Notes under the pieces: model-generated
What the model saw: the letters and a program-made list of their open reading frames with translations, nothing else
Databases searched by the model: none
What the model was told of the DNA's origin: nothing
Shown here: piece by piece, positions 1 to 5,888 of the stretch
Numbering within the stretch: position 1 is the stretch's first letter
Layout: every line of letters starts with the position of its first letter
From: Armatimonadota bacterium
GTDB taxonomy: Bacteria; Armatimonadota; UBA5829
Direction: 5' to 3'
DNA: 5,888 bases
Assembly: GCA_023398345.1 (NCBI GenBank)
Contig: JAEWSK010000178.1
Location: 1-5,888, forward strand
Position numbers and translations under genes: made by a program

Positions 1-2989
1 CATCTACATACTTCATGCCTACTGGAACTCTCACAGCAACAATAACATCAGATGCGCTGGCTTCGCTCGTGTTATTATATTCAACTGTTATTGTCACCAT
101 CTGCCCGGCAACTGCATTTGTAGCGGATGCCAATGTTTTTATGACAAGCTTCGGCGGACATTGGCGAATTTTACATGCAATATCCGACTGCAAATTTGCT
201 ATTTGCAAAACTAAGTTACCAGAAGAGCAGTTGGCATAGTCTACATTTGTTACAACGCCAGTGCTTGTATCCCACCATTCGACTTCATAGGCCCCATCTT
301 TAAGGCCGGCAATTGTCACCGTGCCGAAAATCGCAGGAACACTCACACTATTCACTAAGTTCTTCCATGTATATGGCCTATTGTCAATCCACAGATGAGC
401 ACGATTATTGATTAAATCTTTCTGGCCCCAAGCGCGCATCATCTGCGAAGACGTTATCGCGCGAGCGTCTTGATAACTGCCATTAGAAATCGCGATGCCG
501 GACATAAAAGATTGAAATGCCTTAAAGTAATGCCACAGGCTCTTTTTTTCTATATTATTTGTCCACCAATAGAGCATGTTCGGAGCGCTAGGGCAAACAT
601 GCGCCCATATCATCTTTTTAATCCATAGCCCATTGGTGTCGTCGATTAACTCTTGATTCTCTTCGTAATACACACATCCCTTGTATGGACTGCCAAAAAT
701 ATTCGGGCCGCGTATTCCCGTTTCAGCCCATATTACGGGTTTTGATACTCGCGAAGCATAACTGTCGAGCAACACGCCGTATTTTTCAACAGCCAGAGCC
801 GTGTCATAATCTATACGGTCGCATTCAAAACCGCCGTCAACAAACAAGTTCTTGCCGGTTGTCTCGTCAATAAACTCTACATCGTCAATCCAAAATGTGC
901 ACTGGTGATCCGGTGAACATGGAATCGATGGACGTATGTTTGCAGTGTTTGCCGACGAAGGTGGCACTATGCCTTTCTTTTCATACAATCGCCAGTCATA
1001 TGTCCCCAAATCGGCAACTGCGCTCGTGCCGCCTACCCAATCGTTCTCGTGATATGCTTTCGACCAACCGACATCGACACCAGGCCTTATCCAAGCAAAA
1101 CTCCCGCCGGCATTTGCAACGCTGTCGGCCTTGGCAAAATATCGAAGCGTATATGTATGTGCTGGATTTACACCCACATGGTACTCCGGGCAAATTGACA
1201 CTTTCCCAGCGGTGCTTGCCCCAGCGTTTGCAATCAGTTTTAGCGACATTCGGCCCGAATGGTAAATGGCCGAGTCGAGATCAAGAGTCCCAGTTGTTTT
1301 GACAATGGGCAAGATCGCATCACTGGCCGATGCGCTTGTCGCAGGGTCATTCCACGCATAAATTCGAGGCCCATGGCTCCCGTTGCCTGCACCGATATAT
1401 TCGTGCATATCGATATAATCGCATGACGATGTCTTCCAGAACTCCATCGGTATTGAATGCCAGAACGAAGTTGTGCACATTGCTTTATTCGGATCGACTA
1501 AATGCACGTAATCAGCTAACGCGTTTGCAGCGTTGTAGTGATTCGCATTAAACGGATCGCCTTCGTTGCAAAGCTCCCACGAGTGCAATGATGTATAACA
1601 GCCCCATCGAGCCGTCATATAGCGCCACCACGCCTTTTGCAACCAGCGCGATGGGTGGTCGGCCGAAGCGTAAAAATTACTGCTTGATCTCGACACAGTG
1701 CTGCCGTCAGCGCCGATACAGCACAGAGTATAGTCTTGACTTTCACTTATTACAGTTTTCAAGTAAACACTGTTTGCTTTGGCTGCCTCAAAAACGTGAT
1801 CCACCTTCCATGCCTCAGCCAAATCAATATAGTTCTCAAAATCAAAATCGCCCTTGGAAAGGCACTCGGATGACCATGTCAAACCGCCGTCTTCACTATA
1901 TTTAAGAGAAAAATCGTCAAAGTAGGCTGTACCGCCGGACCCGTTATGTTTGCAGCCGATTAGCACACGCCCGCTCGTTGTTGGGGTATATGTGAGACTG
2001 ACAAGCGTCCAGTCTTGTGTTCCGTTGATCGGAGTTGTTTTCTGGGAGCCGATATACGCAACGATGCCAGTTGACGCGTCGCCAGAAACATCTTGAGCTC
2101 GAATATAGCCCTTTAGCAAATAAAGCCGCCCAGCATTCAAATAGACACTCTGATATGTATTGGAACTAGGATTGAGCAGCGCGCAGTATCGGTCGCCGGG
2201 TTTTGCTCCCCCAACATTCGACATCTTTAAAGAGAAGTTCCATTGGGGATTTTTACTTCCACCGCCAAACGGATTTTGCCACTCGCGATAGTTTATCCAC
2301 CATCTTACAAGCTTGACTCCGTTGTTGCCATATGTGCCCAACAGCGAATCAGCCTCGTATGTCGTATGAAAATGCGCATTTATCCCGGGGCCGAGCAGCG
2401 CAGTGCCATCTGATAGCTCAAAGTAGCGTGGGTCTGTTGTGCTAACCCGGCAAAAGCCTGGAGTGCTGGAAGCTACACACTTGAAATGGTATGTGCTAGA
2501 ATCAGCAGACTCTGATGTGCCGGTTGCGTCAGTCGCCCTTATCTTAAACTGCCAGTCGCCAGTTTGACGCGGCGAAAAACGAATTCGCCAGTGGGGCTTG
2601 CCAATCGGCATCTCAGTCTCGTTGCCATGTCCACCCATTTCGCCGTTAAGATGCCGCTCATAGTCCTGATAGTAAAATGCCGGCACGGTGATTGTTGTCG
2701 CCCAGTTGTCATTTGAAAACATAGCATCGACTGTAATGCCAGTTTTTGCGGGAATCGAAGTCGGAGGAGACGAATCATACGGCCAATAGGGATTGGTGGC
2801 AGTTGTTTTGACATCAAAGTCAATCGTAAACGGATCGTACTTTGCAGCAATTTCAGACGCGGCAGTTACGTTGGAGACAATGGGAGCGGCTGTGCATTTA
2901 CATGCAAATGCCGCCAGGCAGACAAAAATAGCAATTAAACACGGAGAATAGGACTTTTGAGCAATAGCGTCTCTGCGAAAAAACGCCAC
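1..2989 (-). CDS. Secreted multidomain clan GH-A glycoside hydrolase, DUF5060 N-terminus, DUF11-like tail (partial, 3' end outside window)
   Basis: A single open frame of 996 codons runs from a GTG at 2989 to the window edge without a stop, so the C-terminus is missing. Residues 1-35 look like a signal peptide: basic n-region (R5, R6, K12), hydrophobic stretch 17-30, possible cleavage near A34/A35. Residues about 38-172 match DUF5060: NPYWPYD, VPAFYYQDY, WRIRFSPRQTGDW. The (beta/alpha)8 barrel starts near FCRVSTTDPRYFEL (179-192). It carries WELCNEGD with likely acid/base E476, H529 in DMHEY, and likely nucleophile E756 in PVIWAETG. YWWTNN (807-812) looks like strand 8. Two beta-sandwich modules of carbohydrate-binding (CBM4/9-like) character interrupt the barrel, at about 246-378 and 553-722. 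Residues about 850-944 form a beta domain (LWIDNRPYTW, GAYEVEWWDTSTG), followed from 947 by a DUF11-like repeat. Catalytic residues are intact, so I infer an active retaining glycosidase outside the cytoplasm; the substrate is unknown. It lies one base after the GT2 stop, which suggests translational coupling. Confidence 0.88.
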   Translation of the reverse strand, partial: MAFFRRDAIAQKSYSPCLIAIFVCLAAFACKCTAAPIVSNVTAASEIAAKYDPFTIDFDVKTTATNPYWPYDSSPPTSIPAKTGITVDAMFSNDNWATTITVPAFYYQDYERHLNGEMGGHGNETEMPIGKPHWRIRFSPRQTGDWQFKIRATDATGTSESADSSTYHFKCVASSTPGFCRVSTTDPRYFELSDGTALLGPGINAHFHTTYEADSLLGTYGNNGVKLVRWWINYREWQNPFGGGSKNPQWNFSLKMSNVGGAKPGDRYCALLNPSSNTYQSVYLNAGRLYLLKGYIRAQDVSGDASTGIVAYIGSQKTTPINGTQDWTLVSLTYTPTTSGRVLIGCKHNGSGGTAYFDDFSLKYSEDGGLTWSSECLSKGDFDFENYIDLAEAWKVDHVFEAAKANSVYLKTVISESQDYTLCCIGADGSTVSRSSSNFYASADHPSRWLQKAWWRYMTARWGCYTSLHSWELCNEGDPFNANHYNAANALADYVHLVDPNKAMCTTSFWHSIPMEFWKTSSCDYIDMHEYIGAGNGSHGPRIYAWNDPATSASASDAILPIVKTTGTLDLDSAIYHSGRMSLKLIANAGASTAGKVSICPEYHVGVNPAHTYTLRYFAKADSVANAGGSFAWIRPGVDVGWSKAYHENDWVGGTSAVADLGTYDWRLYEKKGIVPPSSANTANIRPSIPCSPDHQCTFWIDDVEFIDETTGKNLFVDGGFECDRIDYDTALAVEKYGVLLDSYASRVSKPVIWAETGIRGPNIFGSPYKGCVYYEENQELIDDTNGLWIKKMIWAHVCPSAPNMLYWWTNNIEKKSLWHYFKAFQSFMSGIAISNGSYQDARAITSSQMMRAWGQKDLINNRAHLWIDNRPYTWKNLVNSVSVPAIFGTVTIAGLKDGAYEVEWWDTSTGVVTNVDYANCSSGNLVLQIANLQSDIACKIRQCPPKLVIKTLASATNAVAGQMVTITVEYNNTSEASASDVIVAVRVPVGMKYVD

Positions 2990-2990
2990 T

Positions 2991-3872
2991 TCACCAACTC
3001 CTTATCGATTTTTGCAGTTCAGTCAAGGCAGCATATCCATCATTGCTCACTTTGCCTTGCAAACGCATAATACTGCGCTGAATCCATGTCTTGACCATCA
3101 GTCCCCGCACAAACGCACGCGCTTTGTGTGCAGATATATTCTTTCCCATAAACTGAAATTTACTTCTATATAGTTCTATAAGCATGCGCGACTGCATCTG
3201 TTTTGTGCTCTGCCCGCCATAATGAAGTATTGCAATTTCTGGATAGTGGCAAATGCGCCAGCCCGCCTTACGAATCCTGAAGCACCAATCGGTTTCCTCG
3301 CTATACATAAAATATCCCGGATCCATACCGCCAACCGACTCGATAACCTCTCGTCTGACCGTCATGCACTGCCCGCCGACCCATTTTGTGTCGAACTGGT
3401 TGTCCACTGACCTTTGAAAAAGGAGCTTTTGGGCCAATTCTCTTGCGCTATGTGGTATCAGTTCCCAAAAGAACGAGGGGTAATAGTCAAACCAGTTCCG
3501 CTGAATCGACATGTCTGAGTTTACACATCTGCATCCTGCCACACCAACACTGTCATTGTCATCAAGAAAGCGAACTATTGGCCCAATGTCTGAAAGCACT
3601 TTCGTGTCCGGGTTGAGGATCATAAAATGCCGCCCCGAAGATACTTCATAGGCTTTGTTATTGGCACGAGCAAACCCGACATTTTCGGCGCTCTCAACGA
3701 GAAGCACCTGAGGATACTTCTCATGCACCATGTCAATGCTGCCGTCAGATGAGGCGTTATCAACCACAATGACCTCAAAGTCGATGTCATGAGTGGTATT
3801 AAAAATAGATTCAAGGCACTCCTCTAGCAGTCCCTTGGTATTCCAGCTAACTATAGCTATCGAGAGATCCAT
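2991..3872 (-). CDS. Family 2 glycosyltransferase, WbbL/rhamnosyltransferase-like
   Basis: A 293-residue protein from the ATG at 3872. It is a GT-A fold glycosyltransferase of the GT2 family that would transfer a sugar from a nucleotide-sugar donor to a growing lipid-linked glycan at the cytoplasmic membrane face. Visible motifs are the N-terminal strand LSIAIVSWN (3-11), VVDNASSDGS (36-45, nucleotide binding), ENVGFARANN (63-72), the DXD-equivalent LNPDT (86-90), WVGGQCM (164-170), the SEETDW box (191-196) holding the likely catalytic acidic residues, and HYGGQST (217-223). The order and spacing are those of the WbbL-like subgroup. No membrane segment is obvious. In-frame starts further upstream (TTG 3905, ATG 3899) exist, but family homology begins at MDLSIAIVSWN and a GGTGAGG lies just before 3872. 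It overlaps the ligase gene by 26 nt. Rhamnose as donor is possible but not shown. Confidence 0.92.
   Translation of the reverse strand: MDLSIAIVSWNTKGLLEECLESIFNTTHDIDFEVIVVDNASSDGSIDMVHEKYPQVLLVESAENVGFARANNKAYEVSSGRHFMILNPDTKVLSDIGPIVRFLDDNDSVGVAGCRCVNSDMSIQRNWFDYYPSFFWELIPHSARELAQKLLFQRSVDNQFDTKWVGGQCMTVRREVIESVGGMDPGYFMYSEETDWCFRIRKAGWRICHYPEIAILHYGGQSTKQMQSRMLIELYRSKFQFMGKNISAHKARAFVRGLMVKTWIQRSIMRLQGKVSNDGYAALTELQKSIRSW
2998..3003 (-). promoter_or_regulatory. Shine-Dalgarno sequence for the glycoside hydrolase GTG start
   Basis: AAGGAG lies 8 nt before the GTG at 2989, inside the last codons of the GT2 gene. An in-frame TAA at 3004-3002, with no start codon between it and the GTG, rules out a longer version. 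The first start available in this frame is therefore the one supported by the ribosome site. Confidence 0.8.
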
Positions 3873-5283
3873 CGGCCTCACCGTTACAAATTCGGACATG
3901 CGCAACTGTCAAGCCCCAAATAATCCATGAGTACACGGTAGTTGAAAAGGTCACAACTCCGCCGTTGTGATACGTGGGAATTATGTAGTCCCCAATAATT
4001 GCTGCACATACAATTGCCGCCATCTGTCCAGTTGACGCAAGTAGAATGTTTTTCGAAAAACCGTTAGGCAACTTGCGATAATTGACAACCATCCATCTAA
4101 ATGCAACGCCAAGGAACATCAAAAGCAAAAACAGTCCCGGAATGCCCATTTCGGAAAGATGCTGAGAATATGTGCCATGTGCCGACGTGTAGGACGTGGT
4201 TCCCCACTCCTGTCCATAATGAAATGAGTTGTAGCTTCTATAATTGCCCAACCCTACTCCTAGAGGAAATGTAGTTGCATAGCGCCATGCGCCAGCCATC
4301 AGAGCGAAGCGATCATAGTCGCCTTCAGACTTAGATGTTTCAACCACATTTGATTGAATGAATGGCTTAGCAGCACAAAAGCACAAAGCAGCAATTAAGA
4401 TACTTACTGCAAACACTTTTTTGCTTCTGACATAAAGCACGGTTCCAATGCAAGCAAACAGTGCAAGCCATCCGGACACCCATGTGATGCTCTTCACAAA
4501 TACGAGTTCTATTGCGACAGCAATACTTAGCCCCGCAATAGAGCGGGCAACTAAACTGCGCCGATTATCAAGCAAAACAGCAAGCGCATATCCGGCAGGG
4601 AGTAAAAACAGCAATGAACCCCACATAGCCGCAATCGGTATAATGTTTCCCAGTAAGTTATTTAACGCATTGTAGATGCCAGCAGCAAAAACAGCATATG
4701 TTATATACTTCAGCCATTTCTTGTCTTTAATTGATGTAGCAAACATTAGAAATGAGCAAATGCTGAGTAGATGAAGCCCCAACTCTACAGCATTCACCAT
4801 TGGATGCTGATATATACGATTCACATGGTAGTCCCAAAACAAAAATGAGATCACCACGTTCAGTAAGCAATAACACATATATAGGGTCAGCGGAACTGTA
4901 AACTCTCTGGGGAGACGATTTTTTGGCAGTAAACCACAAACATACTTGCCAAACCAAACCAACAGAAGAAAACAAAGCATCGCTTCGCTTACATACAATC
5001 CCTTACTTACGCCAGAACCTCCAGTAAGGCCTGGCGATTGCCCAAATGGCACGAATGCTACCAAGACGTATATCGCAAGCGCAGCCTCGAACTGCCACGA
5101 AACCACCACCGCAAGGAGCAAAAGTCCAATCGCAGCCACAATCCAATATATTTGCATTGCAGCCGCAAACAGACCAAGCAGTATCCCTCCTATAATAGCC
5201 AGTCCGAGGAATCTGCCTGCCAGCGCAACGCGCTCCGGAGTCCACTCGGTGTGATTCGGCACGCCAGTAATATCGCTTCTCAA
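3847..5283 (-). CDS. O-antigen ligase / Wzy-type polymerase-like membrane protein
   Basis: A 478-residue polytopic membrane protein with roughly 12 hydrophobic segments, for example near 25-41, 44-62, 67-81, 97-112, 131-150, 167-184, 214-238, 268-285, 289-305, 381-398, 412-432 and 445-462. A large hydrophilic loop at about 306-380 carries the Wzy_C/O-antigen ligase signature: DYDRFALMAGAW with R325, then PLGVGLGNY (340-348), then SAHGTYSQHLSEMGIPG with H369. In this family the loop faces the periplasm or outside, and the Arg and His are important for using the undecaprenyl-linked donor. The protein may ligate glycan to an acceptor or polymerise repeat units; sequence alone does not separate WaaL from Wzy. 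The start is TTG: an in-frame TAA lies two codons upstream, and CGGAG sits 8 nt before it. The next candidate, a GTG at codon 8, has no good ribosome site. Confidence 0.9.
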   Translation of the reverse strand: MRSDITGVPNHTEWTPERVALAGRFLGLAIIGGILLGLFAAAMQIYWIVAAIGLLLLAVVVSWQFEAALAIYVLVAFVPFGQSPGLTGGSGVSKGLYVSEAMLCFLLLVWFGKYVCGLLPKNRLPREFTVPLTLYMCYCLLNVVISFLFWDYHVNRIYQHPMVNAVELGLHLLSICSFLMFATSIKDKKWLKYITYAVFAAGIYNALNNLLGNIIPIAAMWGSLLFLLPAGYALAVLLDNRRSLVARSIAGLSIAVAIELVFVKSITWVSGWLALFACIGTVLYVRSKKVFAVSILIAALCFCAAKPFIQSNVVETSKSEGDYDRFALMAGAWRYATTFPLGVGLGNYRSYNSFHYGQEWGTTSYTSAHGTYSQHLSEMGIPGLFLLLMFLGVAFRWMVVNYRKLPNGFSKNILLASTGQMAAIVCAAIIGDYIIPTYHNGGVVTFSTTVYSWIIWGLTVAHVRICNGEADGSLDSYS

Positions 5284-5435
5284 TGTTTATACTCCGGGTC
5301 GCTCGCCACTATTGCGCCAAGCTGTCGGCGGTTTCTGGCAAACAATCTCGCACCACGACCATCGCGAACAGTAATCCATGTCCGCAACCCACGAAAATCA
5401 AGAATCTTCGCCGGAGCAATTGCTTTAACTATCAC
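5280..5435 (-). CDS. Hypothetical 51-residue basic protein between GT4 and ligase genes
   Basis: I do not recognise this ORF. It starts at a GTG (5435), two codons after an in-frame TGA, and ends with a TGA at 5282-5280 that overlaps the TTG of the ligase in a TTGA junction. Its first 11 nt overlap the end of the GT4 gene. A G-rich stretch, GGGGGTGAG (5438-5446), precedes the start. The product begins MIVKAIAPAKILDFRGLRTW and ends VASDPEYKH. It is rich in Arg/Lys (9 R, 3 K), has no membrane segment or Cys, and has no motif I can assign. The case for it being real is positional: it fills the 141-nt gap between two genes in an operon where every other junction overlaps or nearly touches. An open frame of this size can occur by chance, so it could also be leader sequence or the remnant of a larger gene. 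Confidence 0.5.
   Translation of the reverse strand: MIVKAIAPAKILDFRGLRTWITVRDGRGARLFARNRRQLGAIVASDPEYKH
5292..5296 (-). promoter_or_regulatory. Shine-Dalgarno sequence deciding the TTG start of the ligase gene
   Basis: CGGAG is followed by 8 nt (TATAAACA) and then the TTG at 5283. It lies within the codons for the last residues (DPE) of the upstream small ORF, so ribosomes finishing that ORF would arrive at this site. Confidence 0.65.
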
Positions 5436-5888
5436 TTCTCACCCCCGAAGCAACATCAGACGCACCGCTGACAGCCGACTCAACAACGTCGACAAAGTTC
5501 TCACCAATACTTGCCCAGCTATACTTAGCTTCTACGAGCGTGCGTCCGGCAACTCTCAGGCGCTCTGACAACTTCGGGTCCGTAATGAGTAGTCGAATTG
5601 CATTAGCAAAACTAACGGCATCATCGGCAATCAGCAAGTGCTCACCAGAAATTGCGTCGATTCCCTCTGCGCCCATAGAAGTCGCCACAACAGGGACTCC
5701 GGCAGCCATAGCCTCAAGAATCTTGAGTCTCGACCCGCCTCCCTCACGAAGCGGAACAACGCAAACACTGCTGCGCTTAAGAACATCTCTTATGTCATTC
5801 ACGTAGCCGACCAGTTCCACTCCGTCACAATCACTGATGCCGCGCAGATCAACGCCTGTCGTTCTCCCAGTGACTTGCAGCCTCAGGT
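5425..5888 (-). CDS. GT4-type glycosyltransferase, C-terminal half (partial, 5' end outside window)
   Basis: An open frame enters from the window edge (first full codon at 5886) and gives 153 C-terminal residues ending at a TAA at 5425-5427. This is the second Rossmann-like (donor-binding) domain of a GT-B fold, family 4 glycosyltransferase. Visible features are the strand LRLQVTG (1-7), VELVGYVNDIRDVLKRSSV (23-41), VPLREGGGSRLKILEAMAAG (44-63) with the conserved Glu pair E48 and E58, PVVATSMGAEGI (65-76), and HLLIADDAVSFANAI (83-97). KYSW (121-124) near the end is typical of the family. The GGGSRLKxLEAM variant and the GAEG motif are shared with sugar transferases of exopolysaccharide loci, including the PEP-CTERM/EpsH-associated type, so I infer a role in assembling the lipid-linked repeat unit. 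Donor and acceptor are not identifiable. The stop lies 11 nt inside the next, small ORF. Confidence 0.9.
   Translation of the reverse strand, partial: LRLQVTGRTTGVDLRGISDCDGVELVGYVNDIRDVLKRSSVCVVPLREGGGSRLKILEAMAAGVPVVATSMGAEGIDAISGEHLLIADDAVSFANAIRLLITDPKLSERLRVAGRTLVEAKYSWASIGENFVDVVESAVSGASDVASGVRSDS

Noticed and set aside
895..1302. A 135-codon plus-strand frame and other short plus-strand frames across 15-1905
   Set aside because: All lie opposite the continuous 996-codon hydrolase frame. The translations are low-complexity, without family motifs.
2539..2850. A 103-codon minus-strand frame in a different register from the hydrolase
   Set aside because: It overlaps the DUF5060 region of the hydrolase frame, whose conserved motifs are in the other register. 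It is a shadow and not a frameshifted piece.
2887..2905. Lipoprotein signal at C30 of the hydrolase
   Set aside because: The residues before C30 are A-F-A. This does not fit the lipobox, which needs a branched/Leu residue at -3 and a small residue at -2. Ordinary signal peptidase cleavage near A34/A35 is more likely, though not certain.
1..2989. Possibility that this region is a decayed or frameshifted gene, because only short complete frames are seen in it
   Set aside because: Reading the minus strand from the GTG at 2989 gives exactly 996 uninterrupted codons to the window edge, with motifs in order and both catalytic Glu present. The gene is simply cut by the window end.
3873..3905. Longer GT2 start at TTG 3905 or ATG 3899
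   Set aside because: The 9-11 extra residues lie before the conserved first strand, neither codon has a Shine-Dalgarno sequence, and the overlap with the ligase gene would grow. The ATG at 3872 has GGTGAGG just upstream.
5284..5424. Intergenic terminator or riboregulator between the GT4 and ligase genes
   Set aside because: I saw no strong stem followed by a T-run on the coding strand, and the stretch is better explained by the coupled 51-codon ORF.
5038..5568. A 176-codon open frame on the plus strand
   Set aside because: It runs antisense across the start of the ligase gene, the small ORF and the end of the GT4 gene. Its product shows no recognisable motif, while the minus-strand frames carry clear family signatures.

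Overview
The window holds five consecutive protein genes, all on the minus strand and transcribed from high to low coordinates. Both end genes run off the window. In transcription order they are: (1) the C-terminal half of a GT4-type glycosyltransferase (5425-5888); (2) a 51-codon small ORF that I do not recognise (5280-5435); (3) an O-antigen ligase/polymerase-like integral membrane protein (3847-5283); (4) a WbbL-like family 2 glycosyltransferase (2991-3872); (5) the first 996 residues of a large, probably secreted clan GH-A glycoside hydrolase with a DUF5060 N-terminal domain and the start of a DUF11-like tail (1-2989).

The layout is very compact. Successive genes overlap by 11, 4 and 26 nt, and the last pair is separated by a single base. 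This is the signature of one translationally coupled operon. The promoter lies upstream (above 5888) and the end of the operon lies beyond position 1. I see no internal promoter, terminator, RNA gene, mobile element or CRISPR array. Three of the four starts in the window appear to be non-ATG (GTG, TTG, GTG). The TTG of the ligase and the GTG of the hydrolase each have a clear Shine-Dalgarno sequence and an in-frame stop just upstream that rules out longer versions.

Together the genes look like part of an exopolysaccharide or O-antigen-type surface glycan locus. The two glycosyltransferases would build a lipid-linked oligosaccharide, the membrane protein would polymerise or ligate it, and the exported hydrolase would trim, remodel or bind the product or a related glycan. 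The GT4 fragment carries the GGGSRLKxLEAMAxGxPVVAT signature shared with sugar transferases often found beside exosortase/EpsH-type exopolysaccharide loci, but no exosortase gene is visible here.

The organism is bacterial, with moderate base composition. DUF5060-type GH-A enzymes with 'WELxNEx' acid/base motifs and DUF11 tails are frequent in environmental lineages such as Armatimonadota, Planctomycetota and Verrucomicrobiota. That is only a suggestion; the phylum cannot be fixed from this sequence.

The two most interesting points are the hydrolase architecture, in which the catalytic barrel appears to be interrupted twice by carbohydrate-binding-like beta-sandwich modules, and the small coupled ORF, which exactly fills what would otherwise be the only sizeable gap in the operon.
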